A stretch of DNA of 64,000 nt from the NCBI RefSeq assembly GCF_000524195.1, contig NW_020170478.1:189134-253133 (forward strand), written 5' to 3'. The notes below the pieces were generated by a model, which saw only the letters and a program-made list of their open reading frames with translations, was not told the DNA's origin and ran no database searches. The DNA comes from Echinococcus granulosus (taxonomy: Eukaryota > Platyhelminthes > Cestoda > Cyclophyllidea > Taeniidae). Shown in pieces: positions 12,636 to 25,171 of this stretch; position 1 is the stretch's first letter, and each line of letters opens with the position of its first letter. The translations under genes and the position numbers were made by a program.

Positions 12636-15600
12636 ATGGGTAAACGGTTCTCTAAACAACGCCACAAACCCCGTTTTACCAAAGTCCAAATACCATGGCT
12701 CATTCGCGGCGTCATCCGCAGTAACAACTTGGAAAGCATGCAATACCTTCTTAGCTACCCAAATGATGTCAATCCTTGTATGGTGATTGATGGTGTCTGT
12801 CCACTTAACCTCGCTATCGAGCTGGGTCATCTCCAAATGGTTAAGCTTTTGATAAAAGCTGGCGCCGATATCCACGTTTCTGATTGTCCGCGTTATCCAC
12901 TTCACCAAGCAGCCCTTTTTGGTCGTGCTGCGATTGCGGAACAGTTGATAAACTCGGGCGCGAAGGTGACTACCCTGACAGAGCGACGTCAATCCTGCCT
13001 ACATCTTTTGGCAGGTCAGTCCGCAGAAAGGTATGTAGAAACTGCGAAGGTGCTTCTTAAACATGGCTGTGACCCGAACAACCTTGATGACGACGGTATG
13101 GCACCGCTGCATCTTGCGTCTGTCGAAATTGGGGAGGTTTTGGCATCGGTGAGTGTCTGGAACAGTAATGATTGGATTGTTCGATACTTGTTTGTAACCA
13201 AGATTTATCTTTTTCTGACACATGGGGCCTGAAAAGCGTTGGCAACTTTATATCTTGACTTACCTTTGAACCCTTTTTTGTGCAGTTCATAATGAAAATG
13301 TCCCACTATTCCCCCCTCCTCCTTCGAATCTAAGAGCGATTTCATGAGGTTCCGCATTTAATTCTTAGCTGTGTCTGATTTTACCACACCCTCTTCCGGA
13401 AGAACTGTGCATGTTAAAGAGCGATTTACTTGCGACGGGTGATACCTTGAAATGACTGCACTTCCTGTGCCTTTCGAACTTTTCGGGGTCATTGAATTAA
13501 AGATCGATCTCTAGCTACCTTAAGGCTGATATTTTCTTCTTTACGCTGTGGAGCAACATTGTGGTTTCCAAAAAAATTTGAAACACGCTATAATTTCAGT
13601 AAAAATAGGTGGGACTTCGACATCCTGCGTCAATGGTTGCGTTGCCGATTATACAATTCCACCTGAACAAGGCATACTTTAGCTCTCCTTTCATCTTGCT
13701 TTATTCATTCGCTTAACTCTCCTGAATTCTTTCATTTTCCATCCCGCTATTCGTCTTTCCGTGTTTCAGCCCTCCGTACATTCCTTACCCATTTTAGTCT
13801 TCATTTTCGATCCTTTTCTCTATTCTATATTCATTGAATCTATTCACCTAAGATAACACAATTAATACCCAAATTATGCAGCGTTCGCGGCCGTCAGTCG
13901 TTATTACAGTTCCCACCTGTCCCTTAGTCGCACTTTATTCCTTCTTTTTTCGGGAACGCGAGTAATTCCCTCTTACTAAAAAGTCTTTTCGGCGATTCAC
14001 TTCTTCAGCACGAAAAGACGGATCTTAACATTCTGAGTCAAGCCGGCGACACACCTCTTCTAGTCGCCTCCAAGGATCGTAAGGAAGGCCTCCTTTTAAC
14101 CCTCCTTCGTGTCGAAGACGAACACAAGTCCAAAGCAGCCGCCACCATCCCATCGACTCCCACTGACACCTCTCTTAACATCATCACTACCACCTCATTA
14201 GCCCTGGCCTCTGGTTCCAGCGCCTCTTCACCCAATCGTCGGTTCGGGTGGACTTCCAAGGTCCTTCGCACTGCCTCCGCATCCGCTGCTGCGTCCAACA
14301 CAATCACCGTTGCCAATACGGCGTCAACAACGGACAACACGACATCCGTGCAACACTGCAATCGTCTCTTACCCTCGGCTAACTTCCGGAACTGTCTGTC
14401 GGCAACGTCGGTGTGGAATTTCAACTCCTTGACGGGAAGGAATTCGAGTTTTCGAGGATTGATGACTGGAGGCAAGAGGAGTAAGTAGCTTTGGTGACTA
14501 CCGGGTGGACGCCTGCCTTCTTACACATCATTGCCTTTGGGCCGCTCCACGATGGAGCTCATTTGAACTTAGAAAACAATCATTAGGAAGTTATCAGTCG
14601 CAAGCCACTTATCCCTAAACTTTCCTTTTTCCCCACCTTTTTCATTTCAGAAGCATTTTAGGTCTGTTCTGTAATATGTTCCCCTCAAGTGTTACATTTA
14701 GCGCTAATCCGTAGCTTTTACACCTTGAGCAAGTGTTTCCCCTTTCCAGAAAACACCACCTCACTAGAAGTCGTCGCGGACTCCTCCTCCGCCGCTTCTA
14801 ACCATCCGGTCATTGTGAAGCCTCCTCCATCTCGTCTCAATTTGAATCAGGCAGATAATGTTGGTAAGCGGGCAAATGAAGTCATATTTGCCCTCTTGAT
14901 TTAGTGCAGTCGTTGAGTTTATCTATGCAGAAGGCCTTATTTGGAATAATGCAACTGTGTATCAAGAAACCTACCCTACTGATATATGGAATATCTTGAT
15001 CCTCTCCCAGGCATGACACCGTTGATGCTCTGCGCTGAAGCGGGTCAGAGTGGATTTCGGATGGTTTTCGCCCTTGTCTCCGCTGGTTGCGATATCTCCG
15101 CGGTCGATAAAATTGGCATGACAGCCCTCCACTACGCCTGCTACGTTGGTGCTGTCCCGACTGTTCGATTTTTGCTGGAGGAGGCTCTTGAATTCTCCGA
15201 TAAAAAGGCTTATGATATACTAAATCTTCAGGTCAGTTGGTTTCAGATCTCGTTTTTGGGGGGATGTAAAGTTCTAAAAATACCGTTGTGTATTCAAAAT
15301 CGTGCAAGGTTCTGCGAATGTGGAAAAAGTGGGTGCACTTTCCGTTGGCTTAAAGTCTCGGATAGATCTGAAAGCTCCTCATTGATACGTCCCGTCCTTT
15401 TTATCACCTAGGACCGTTTCGGACGAACGCCTATCTACCTCGCAACTTGTCGAGGTCATACTCCAGTTGTGGACTACCTTCTCACTTGTAACGCCGACAT
15501 CCACATCCCAAATAAGGAGCTTAAGTCCCCTCTCTACATTGCTGCAAATTTCGGTCATTTGAATATCGTCAACGCCCTATTACGGCATGGTGCTCAGGTT

Positions 15601-16312
15601 AGTGGCAATTTTATCAACGAGCACCTCACTCATAAATGACATCTCAACAAATTGAACTTCACTGCTACAGGTGAATCAGGCGGATTCACATCAGAAGACA
15701 CCGCTTTATGTGGCCACGTACCACGGGCGTTCGGATATTGTGTCTTTACTGCTTGCGGCCCATGCGGATGTCAATGCGGCGGAGATGAATGGGCGGACAC
15801 CACTCTACGCCGCAGTGCTTCATGGTCATCTCGATTTAGCGGCAAAATTACTCTCCCACGGTGCTGCTGTTAATCGACCGGATAAAGATGGTCTTGGACC
15901 CCTTCATATGGCCGTGAAATTCCCGAAGCTCGATCTACCTATGGTGCGCGACGTCCAGCTTGTAGCTACATATCACCAAGATGTCGCGTGATGCCATAGT
16001 GTTCCATTTCAGGTTCGCCTCCTGCTCCGCCATGGTTGCGACCCCGTCAACCTGGCCGCATTTACCCGATGGCTGATGCAGCACGGTGTACTGTCTGAGT
16101 CCTCGTTAGTCTCCTCGCCTGGCCAATCAGATGCCTGGCTCAGCGCCTGGCTCCACAAGGAGGAGTCAAATGTACGCTCATTGAAGCGTCTCTGCCGAGC
16201 TCGAATTCAAGCTCAGTTGGGGGGATCGGGATCATCCGGCACCACTGCGCGAATTCGTTGTCTGCCACTGCCACCTCAGTTGAGGGAGTTCGTCTCGTTG
16301 AAGGCGCTCTGA
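12636..16312 (+). CDS. Ankyrin repeat and SOCS box (ASB-type) protein
   Basis: Probable substrate receptor of a Cullin-5/Elongin-BC ubiquitin ligase. Seven exons, all in phase: 12636-13148, 14009-14480, 14750-14863, 15011-15231, 15412-15597, 15671-15943 and 16013-16312, giving 692 residues. Ankyrin units are plain in exon 1 (PLNLAIELGHLQMVKLLIKAG, PLHQAALFGR, CLHLLAG, PLHLAS) and exons 4-7 (TALHYACYVGAV, TPIYLATCRGHTPVVDYLL, PLYIAANFGH, TPLYVATYHGR, TPLYAAVLHGHLDLAAKLL). Exons 2-3 insert about 190 mostly low-complexity Ser/Thr/Ala residues. The C terminus is a SOCS box: BC-box SLKRLCRARIQ from residue 649 and a Cul5-box-like LPLPP at 677-681. Known ASB proteins share this order, ankyrin repeats then a terminal SOCS box; the exact orthologue is not assigned. 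The start is the first in-frame ATG. Confidence 0.9.
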
Positions 16313-18108
16313 GTGGCGGTGCTGCATTTTCTTTCGTTGTTGTTGTTGCTATCGCCGTTGTTGTGTGATTTAGTGTCGTGGAGTGCTGTGCTGCGATGTT
16401 TTGTGGGATCGTGGTCACACTGTTGTTGTCCGCTGCTGTATATTATTGTCAATAAGAAGGATATCCAGACTACTGATGAAAGGCTGTCGTTTGGATGGAA
16501 GTTGGCGATCGCTCCAACCACCACCACCGTGCCGCCGGTCTATCCACTGTGGTTATTGATTTTTGAATTGGGTGAAGTAGATCCGGTGATCAGATCTATA
16601 CAGCGTTTTTGTTGTTGTGGGATCTCGGAGCCTGCAACATCCTGATTGGCGAACATGGAGGGGCTCCTTGATCGTTCTTCGGTTTTATCGCCAGGGGGGT
16701 TGGGTGTCTGTGCAGTCCGGGCTTGGGCTAGCGGGATTGTAACGGTCACTCAAATCCGGGTGTCCGTTGGTACTTCACGCGCGAGGGAGAGTGTAGCAAT
16801 TTCTAGTTTGGGTTCCACGACCCTCTCTTGTGTTCTAGGGGTTTGCCCGTGAAATTATAAATACCACGGGGAAGTCCAGTGGTTGGATGCCGGTGTAGGC
16901 AGGTCCTGATTGACTCCACGGCTACCGGTACCTCGATGTTAGAGGTGGTGTGGGCATCTTAGTCGCTGCAAGTCAAACTTCCGCTGTGACATGGACTCAG
17001 GGTCGTGGTAGCAGCCATCAGGATTGCCTGTGGGGTGGGGGGTACTTCCATCCAGGGTACTTGAGATTGTGGGCCGCTAGCAGCTCAGCATTCCTGCCAG
17101 GCCATCATGGCTTCTTTTGACGTCGGAAAGTGCTAGGGGCACTTCTTATGTCTATTAATATATGCCAGACCTTGGCATGCTAAAAGAAGTGTGCAAACTG
17201 TAAATCGGGCATTCGCTAGCAATTCCTTTGTTCCGTTTTCAGCAGGAAAACTAGTAACAGCCAGAAGAACACAAGTCACCTTTAGAGCAAAAAACGTCAG
17301 TTGGGTCTTAAAAGTTTGTTGTTGAAGTCTGTGATGAAAAAAGAGAGAAGTGAATCAAGGCTAGCTTATTGAAGGCGGATATTCCGTAGACTTGTGCAAA
17401 ACATAGGCAAGATTAGGGTCCAAATACAAAAAAGTCAAAAGTACAAGGTGTTGGTTAGCATGATTGGGGTTTTTTTTAGAAAATAACAAGTTTGTTTTAG
17501 AGTCTGTCATAATTCCACGTGTAAACTTAGACTTTAAGATTTCTATTTAATGTCCTAAGTTCTTGTAAAATTTTGTTAATCACATCGCCTTAGCAATTTA
17601 AAAGGCACATAGGTGAAACACAGGCATTTTATTTCCAGTGTTGCCTTGCTTATATTAGGTAACCCGTCCCCTCGCATTTTAAAACCTACGGGGCCACGTA
17701 GGTTGTTGGTTGGTTATGTTTTGCGTAGACGTATTTTGAACATTAACGCCTAATTGCTATTTTATATGGTACGTTGATTTTGTAATGTCGTTTGCCACCC
17801 TTTTACTTGAGCAAAGGAAAATCCATGTCGTTATTTATGCTTGCTTACTATTAATGTTTGAGATCATCTTCTGCTCGTTGTTTTAAGGTTTTACTGAACC
17901 CTGTGGGTTAATTCTTCAACTTCTTTGAGGTTGGGCATACTTTTTTGTTCGTTCATATCTTCTCTGCTCCCGTATATATGCACTTCATGCTTTGACTAAT
18001 GTTTGGGAGAAAATCCGAAGAAATGTATTTCACACCACTACTTGTTGCTTCTGTCAATTATTGTAAAATAGTGTTAACTTCGCCAAATTGCTATCCATAT
18101 AGTCACAA
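16313..18108. other. Intergenic region between ASB gene and thioredoxin
   Basis: The first ~800 bases are GC-richer, probably the 3' UTR of the ASB gene plus unassigned sequence, and the rest is AT-rich upstream sequence of the thioredoxin gene. Open frames here (16313-16645 and 16646-16852 on +, 16527-16276 and 16749-16540 on -) have no splice or domain support. No canonical AATAAA was seen close to the ASB stop; an AATAAG lies near 16450. Confidence 0.45.
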
Positions 18109-18687
18109 ATGCTGGGTCAGAAACTCGTCGCCTTTGCTGCTCGAATTCGCGCAATTCGCACGCCTCGTTATTTCACTTCCACCGCTCGTTGCTTCGGTAA
18201 AGATTGCGGAATTGTAAATATTCAAGATCCTGCCGATTTCACTGAAAAGGTCACCCAAAACGAGCTCCCCGTTCTCGTTGATTTCCACGCCACATGGTGC
18301 GTATACAAAGTCCCCCACTTTCATCCACGTACTGCTTGGATAAGCTTGTTTTACTTTAAACTGTGTGTCTTTTCGCATTAAGGTGTAACCCCTGCAAGAT
18401 GCTTGGACCGAGATTAAACGGAGTTATGAAAAACCACATGGAGAAAGTTCTCCTAGCCAAAGTCGACATCGACTCACTGGAGGACCTGGCCACCCAATTC
18501 AAGGTAGGCTCGAAATGCTACAAATTTATGTTTACTTAAACTGTTGTCAGTAGGCCGTGTTTTCTGTCTTTAGGTAGCAGCTGTTCCGACCGTGGTCGGG
18601 ATGCGGGGCGGCAAGGAGGTGTCTCGATTTACCGGCCTAAAGGAGGAGGCTGAAATCGAGAAGTTCATTCAGGAGCTGTGCAAGTAG
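18109..18687 (+). CDS. Mitochondrial-type thioredoxin with CNPC active site
   Basis: A small disulfide reductase of the thioredoxin family, probably in the mitochondrial matrix. Three exons (18109-18296, 18383-18503, 18574-18687) join in phase to 140 residues. The first ~30 residues are rich in Arg, Ala and Ser with no acids (MLGQKLVAFAARIRAIRTPR), typical of a mitochondrial presequence, so this is a Trx2-type protein. The fold motifs follow: DFTEKV, LPVLVDFHATWC, active site WCNPCK at 63-68 split by intron 1, KVDID, the cis-proline segment VAAVPTVVGM, and a C-terminal helix ending ELCK. The usual active site of the family is WCGPCK, so the Gly-to-Asn change is notable. The ATG at 18109 is the first in frame after AT-rich leader sequence. 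An ATTAAA-like signal lies about 50 bases after the stop. Confidence 0.93.
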
Positions 18688-21602
18688 GCGGCTCAACTTA
18701 CTCGGAATTTGCTTGCTATTTATTTTCTGCATGATTAAAAAACAACGGTGATGGGCTAAAACTGACTACAACGAGTTGCCATGGCTTCGCTTGAACAACA
18801 AAGTTACCTGTGGGTGAATTTTTTGCAAATACATGGTCAAGTGGCGGTTTGGAGGAGGTTTTTAGCACAGTTTAAAGTCCACTAGAAGGCTGGTGTCCTG
18901 TCAAAAAAATTTTGTCATGAGGTCTCTCGCGAAGTGATTAGACCTGATGCTGTCCCCCAAGTCTGCAATGAGGTGGTCAATTTCGCTCAGGTGTGAGTAA
19001 TTTCCCACTTTTTTCGTAATTTCCCGTTTCTGCGCACTTAAATAGATCCTTAATGGAGGCAGTGAATTGATCCGGATGTCACGTAAGTCCCGGCAACCAC
19101 ATAGGAAGAGCCATCTGTTACGATTGCTGAACGGGTGGAAAATAGGGGCGCGTGAATTACTGGACAAGCGGACGAAGGCACTGGACACAAGCGGGTGAAT
19201 TGAAGATAAACAGATGGTCGAGTGTGTGAATAATTGAATAACCCGCGGATGGATTGCAAAATCAGGTGTGAATGGGGAAGTCGGCGTTGGGGGCTTAAAT
19301 GCATGCATGCGTTCAGTGGATTAGGGGTGGGTGTTTGGCGCGGAAGTGATAGGACGTGTTGAGTGGACAATTTTTTCCGATCCAAGAGAGATGGATAAGT
19401 GCATTATGGTGGGAGCGCTCCACTACCGCTACTATTCACAGACTGCAGTCTCACATCTCCAAGCGCAATGACGTACGAGTTATTATGTGACAGCCAACAT
19501 CCGGTATAACTGGAGTGCTGAATTCACCTTCGGGGTTGGTATGAGTGGCCTATGCGTTGGGTGGGGGATCCCGCGCCATTCAAAGAAGGGTTCGAGGGCT
19601 GGGTCGAGGGGGGAAAGCCTTTTATGCACCTTTATTTTATCAGCGCATAATGGCTTGGCACTAGTTAGGTGAGTTAGCTACTCAAATCACGGCGGCAGAA
19701 GCGCCACGAAACCCTCCACTTAGCCAATGCAGAGATTACGGCAAATTGTTAAATCATTTTTACACCGATTTTAAGATGTTCCCAGGCGGAAGGCGATTTT
19801 GACGCGATATTCTTTAATGCCCCCTACGGAGTTCATCTCCAATCCACCTCAGTTTGTGTCACTGTGATGCCTAGACTTGCGCCTTTTTAATCCCCAACGA
19901 GGGACGTCACCGTGGAGGCGTATAAATCCGTCCCACTACGACCAATGGTAACCGCTGTAAGTGGTGTTGGCCATTTCCTCGCCAAGATTTGCTGAACCAG
20001 AGGTGGAAGTGGATGCCTGGCTGTATGCAACTGGAATCCATGGATGTCCACTTGCTCAGACCACTACGGCATGGCAATGGGATGTTGGCATCTCTGCCTG
20101 TCAGTGTAGAGCATAGCTGTAGTAGTTCCATGTTCACAGTCTAGACAGTGGCGTTGCTTGCGTCTGTTTGACATTTCGAGAAGTTGACGTCCACAAGGGA
20201 CACCATGACGCCTTTCTACACTGATGAGGAAGCGAAGTCGCCTGTGCAAGGATGCTCGAGCCGAGGTTCCTCCGCTGTGGATGCTAGCAAGTTCTACGAC
20301 CTCGAGGGTCTCCAATTCTCACCAAATTGCCGGAGCAGGAGGAGAGGGTGGAATTAAAGTTTTCCAGAAGAACCATTTCAATGCCAAGTAGAATGACTTC
20401 TTTATTCGCTCAGTAAACATTTCTACACACAGAGACAGATAAAAAGGAGGAATGATGAAGTGCCCTTCTCATGATTGACGCTAACAGCCATTAATCAGCG
20501 GAGGAGTTGGGGTGATTTGACATTTGAACAGGGTGGATGACGTTTCTTTTTTGAAAGAGGCTTCATCAGCTCATCGACTCTTGAAGGCGGACCTCTTCTT
20601 CTCTGACCTCCAATGATGTGGCAACTAAACGAGAAAGCAGTCTCCTCAAGATCAGATGGCCACATCGGCGGAAATGATAAGTATGGACACAAATGAATGG
20701 ATAGAGGGAGGAATTAATCTACGGGGGAACGAACAGACGGACCAGAGGTGAATGCGATGAGCATTGCTGTTTGAAAAAGAAAAAATTAACCGACAGCCTC
20801 GGATAATCTACCACCAGATATCTCATCCCTCCGCTCCGGACCGGTTCAAAGGCTATTCAACGACTAGAACCGAACTATTCGCTAGGCACCGATAAAGACG
20901 TGGTATCACATGCTTGTGGTGCCGAGCCCAGACGAAAAAAACGAACTTTGTAGCATCTTAGCGAAGGTGCTATTTAATGATAAATTTCATCCCCTATTCA
21001 TAGATTGGAGATGGCCCACCAATTTTGCCTATCAGGTTTTCGATACCATAAACTTCACTCCACCCCTTCGGTTAACGACTACAACCGTATGGAGGACCCT
21101 CCGTGAGGAGAATAGGAACATCACAGAGCAGCAAAAAAGAGGAGAGCCGCGAATTCTACTTGAAAGTGGAAAGTGCCTCTCAAGAAATGTGAGACCAGGC
21201 TAAGGAGTGGAAAATCAGGGAGGAAGAGAAGAGTGAAAGATGGCTTTTGACAAGCGCATACATTTATTATTAAATACTGACAAATATCAACACTGATTTT
21301 ACTTGTACAACAAGGCGGGAAACAAACTTAAGCAAGGAAAGACCACAGTTATCACAGCACGAAAGTGGTAGCTAAAAGGAAGGGGTTGGACACTCCAAAT
21401 TAGTGTTACTGTTTCTTTTTTATTGCTATGTGCAAGGGGAAGTCTTGATGAGGTGGCGTAAAAAAAAACTAATCGATATTAACAAACCAATCAAGTCAAG
21501 CGCCATTTCGATTGGTCTATCAAGGTCGGTAAAGGTATTGACCAATGAAAATTGAGACGAGGGAAGAATTTAAAAGCTATAAATATGAAAAATCCCTACC
21601 AC
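18688..21602. other. Intergenic region, no gene seen
   Basis: About 2.9 kb between the thioredoxin stop and the 3' end of the convergent kinase gene. It contains loosely repetitive GAATGGA/TGGATG-like stretches around 19140-19280 and 20690-20760. The open frames (19308-18901 -, 19385-19050 -, 20315-20064 -, 20910-21203 +) lack splice context and recognisable domains. Confidence 0.5.
21263..21268 (-). terminator. Polyadenylation signal AATAAA of the ethanolamine kinase gene
   Basis: The - strand reads AATAAA 335 bases downstream of the kinase stop codon at 21605-21603. Position and strand fit its mRNA 3' end; the cleavage site itself cannot be seen. Confidence 0.5.
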
Positions 21603-24409
21603 TTAGTTAAGCAGAGCGGCCTTCAATTTCTTGTATTCGCTGAGGCGAGTTAGAGCATATCTAAAAAGTTGCAATGACGTGGTAGATTAGTCAGTCAAGC
21701 AGGCGTTAAAGGTGGGGTGGATCGCCTAGTCTGCGGATCAGGCTTACTGACAGTGGTAGTGTGGAAGTGGTGATATACATGAGCCCATGCAATCAAACAG
21801 GTAAGCACACAGGATTTACTTTACAGTGGAAGGTGATAAAAGTCATCCTTTCGTCAGCGCCAAACTGTCTTGAGTGTGAGACAATTTGCGGAACGAGTCT
21901 ATGCGCAGTGTAGTGCAGGCAGCGATTTGACGGCGGTGGTGGGGCTACCTAACAACTGCATGGTATAGCACTTTGGTCAATGGTTGCAGGCCCGCCTGAC
22001 GGCAAGGAAACGGATTCATCTGCTCACTTCAGATTCGTTCACTTAGGCGTGGTCAAATAGCTCAGGGGACAGAGTATGGTGGCTTGCAAACCCATCAAGA
22101 GATTAGTAGATTGCAATTCTCAAACCCGCAAACAATCTACGCGACAGAAAAGGCGGGGAAGAAAGCCCCCAATTTTTCCACCCCCTCTCCGCCGCTAGAC
22201 AGTGAATAACGCAAGGACAACAGTTCACGGGGTTAATCATAATAATAAACACAGACTCACTTGGTATAGTCGAAGTTTATTTTGGACCGCTGTGACTGCA
22301 CAATACTCCAAATGCCCCAGTAGAGGTGAGAGGCCTAAAAGGTGCAGAAGAAGGCGCCTAAAGGGGAGTGAGGAGGGGGGGGGGGGATGAAATAAAGTCT
22401 CCAACCCTCCTGAAAAGAAAAAAAACCACTTCAAAATCGAGCTTTAAGATAACCCCGATCTAGGAAATTGGCAGCCCACTCGCTGCATTTTGAGACTGTT
22501 CAGACACAATTTTGCGTAAACATTCACCCGACTACCTGCCAAGATCACGCATGTTAACGTTTTGATGGTACAGTCACGGAGAGTGTCTAGAATTGTGTGT
22601 GTGCTACTACTGGATCCCCCTTCCCCCCCCTTTCAAAATCGACGCACACGTCATACGTGGGTCTGTGAGGCTAGTCCAGCTCATTCCAGACGCCAGTCTT
22701 CAAAATGGGTAGTAGCGGCTGCAACGGTGAATGCATACACGTTGTAGCAGCAGCCCCAACGACAGCCGTACTTACAAGACCTTCCATTCCGAAGCTTCTT
22801 TACGGGTGTCAGTCGAGCTCTGAGATGAAAAGTTTTAAAATGCTTGACATTCAGGCCAGCTTTGACTTGGACGCCCATAGTAAAGCATGCTACGGTAACT
22901 AGCGTATAATCATGCCAAGAACATCATAAAATTATTTTTTGGAGCTCTGCCAAAACTTCGCTTTGATATTGCCTCCAATAGTAAACTCCACGTAGTTTAT
23001 TGTGCTCTGCCTTATGGGCCATTAAATTTGAGACCTGGGAAAATAAACCATAAACGATTCGGTGGACGTGAAAGGACCCTTTGAAAACTGCCTTTTACAA
23101 GAATAAGTTTAACCGGTCATGGTGATAAGATGGGGTAAGAGACTGATCGGCGCTCTAAGTTACTCCACCCTTCCACTAACTCCTCATCGCCAATTAGAAG
23201 TCACAAACGAAAGCTTACGAGAGTAAAATTTTGAATCTCGTCTAGCCACGCATCAATTTCATCTGCATCGATGGGTGGAAGTTCAGTTGAAGTGCAGTTC
23301 GAGTGTTTTTTGAAGGCACGAAGGTACGTTCGGACCCATTCGGCTTGAAGTATGCGCGAGGGATACCGCGAAAAATCATGATTTGCCATACCTTGATTTA
23401 AGAGAGAAAAATGAGAAGAGAAGGAGTTAACGAAGACTTACCCGTGTATTCGCAGAAGTGATTGGCAATATCATAGCAGACATGGTTGTAGCCGCAGTAC
23501 TCGAAGTCAATAAAATGAATTGAACCTAAAGGGGTGAACATGAGAAAAATGGTAATCAAGGGGTACCCTTGTCTGTTGACAAAACAATATTTCCAAAAAG
23601 CAAGTCATTGTGGCAAAATCTCACAGGTGATTTTGCTGTTGAGAGAAGTTTTCGGAGGAATAAAACCTCTTCTATTAGGTACTCCTTAGTCGGAAACACC
23701 TCATTCAAACTACACAAATGAGATAAAGGGGAAGAAGAGCAAACTTATTATCAGTAACCCCGTCACCAGCACAGTTTGCAGTTGTTTTAGGCAAGAGGAT
23801 ATCAGAGATGAGGCTAATAAACTTCAAAGCTGAGTTCAGAACACAAGGACTAGTGTCGAAGATAAATCCAACATCAGAGAAGTGCTGCTCCGCGAATTCA
23901 TCGATTGGGAGTGTATGCAACCCAGCCATCTTCTCTGCAACCATTCTAGACAGCGAATAGGTAAGTAAATTTATCCTTTAAAACCAACTCACTTGAAGTA
24001 CTTGGGCTCAGAAAGAAGTTCATAGGTAACGGTTGAACCCGGCAGGTATCCGTAGCAGATCCCATTGGTGAATTTAGAAAAGACTCTGCTGGCAAAGTTC
24101 AATTGATTAAGAATCCACAAATAAATGGCTTCCCGATCTCTGTCGATGTAAAGTTCTGTCTGATAGCCGAAAATACGTACCAGGACGCAGTTTTCCTGCG
24201 TGAGTGGTTGCTCGAGAAAAACACCAAGAAGAATGTTTGAAGTACCCTCATTGAATAGCTTATGTAAATGATTAAAAGCTAAAAAATACTTTAAATTGAA
24301 GCTTGTCGAATGGCCACTCCGGTTTAACTATAGACATGAGCGACTGAATGTTGGGCATATCCTTGTAACTTTCAAGTCTTAAATCCACATCTTTGACTGG
24401 ACCTGGCAT
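21603..24409 (-). CDS. ETNK1: Ethanolamine kinase (choline/ethanolamine kinase family)
   Basis: Catalyses ATP-dependent phosphorylation of ethanolamine (possibly also choline), the first step of the Kennedy pathway for phosphatidylethanolamine; cytosolic. Eight exons on the - strand, all in phase: 24409-24290, 24258-23993, 23945-23745, 23709-23567, 23525-23442, 23391-23219, 22334-22261 and 21660-21603, giving 372 residues. Family motifs: the N-lobe glycine-rich-like segment LFNEGTSNILLG, the KMAGLHTLP helix, the Brenner-type catalytic motif FCHNDLLFGNI with HND at 229-231, and the metal-binding IDFEYCGYN with Asp 250, followed by YDIANHFCEY. The C terminus has ASHLYWGIWSIVQS, then NFDYTKYALTRLSEYKKLK. 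HNDLL rather than HNDCQ favours ethanolamine kinase over choline kinase. The gene is divergent from ATP synthase factor 6, with 762 bases between start codons. A donor reading GTACCC at 23566 is weak but required by the frame. Confidence 0.93.
22335..23218. other. Intron of the kinase gene (largest)
   Basis: An 884-base intron between kinase exons 6 and 7. It holds a 65-codon + strand frame starting at 22705 and a - strand shadow, without domain or splice support. A run of 13 G at its 3' side (22374-22386) makes length variation and sequencing error likely. Confidence 0.6.
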
Positions 24410-25171
24410 TGTTAAATTGATGACAAGGAGATGCAGTAGAAAAGTGCAGAAAATAACGTGTAAAGAGCGACGTTTGTCAAGGAGGAAAAACGTGTGCGAT
24501 AGGCCAAAATCTCGCGAGAAAGCGCTTTTATCATTGGGGTTGTCATAGCGATAAAGGTTATAAGGGGGTTATTAACTGTGTTCAAATTTTTCAATAACAT
24601 TTATCATGAGTACTTAACTTTGCTCTCCTCTAAAGAAGATAGACATTGCTATTTTATGACCGAAAATAACTCACCAGAAAAGCCAGTGTTTTTTCGGAGT
24701 ATGGTGTGCAAGAGCCGTATCCTAACAGGTAAAATATAACGGCAAAATATATTTTTCGAGCAAACATTGTTAAGACTTTTCGAGTAAAAAAAACGAAAAA
24801 TTCATTTCATGCGAAACAACTCGGAAAATTGGGTGACGCTTAATGGGACTTCAATAACGTCAATGAAACACCATCTGCAGCCACATCTTGTTTTGCAAAT
24901 CCTTAATTAATTTGAGCACTTATTTTTGAATGTATCTCAAACGAGGAAATATAGCTCCAAAATATGCTCCTGCATATCTATACCAAGTAGTGTTTAAAGT
25001 TCCTTTTTAAAATAGGTATCACAATTTGTAAAAAGTATTTATTGGCATCTGTAGTGCAGTTTTTTTGTAATCAGCTTATGGTACGTTTTTTAGGTGACTT
25101 AAAATTAGTAAATGACCCGAAAGGAGTCTATGCTTATTATCTGTGATTCGCGTCTTTGAATTTACCACAAG
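24410..25171. promoter_or_regulatory. Divergent intergenic spacer (kinase / ATP synthase factor 6)
   Basis: Very AT-rich 762-base spacer between two start codons in opposite directions, so it must contain or overlap both promoters. No TATA, CCAAT or GC box stands out. A 62-codon - strand frame (24600-24412) has no supporting feature and is probably 5' UTR or spacer. Confidence 0.4.

Noticed and set aside
12627..12992. 121-codon - strand ORF
   Set aside because: Antisense shadow of exon 1 of the ankyrin/SOCS gene.
14038..14475. 145-codon - strand ORF
   Set aside because: Antisense shadow of exon 2 of the ankyrin/SOCS gene, which explains its open frame.
22705..22902. 65-codon + strand ORF with Cys-containing start
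   Set aside because: Lies within a kinase intron, both strands are open, and there is no recognisable domain.
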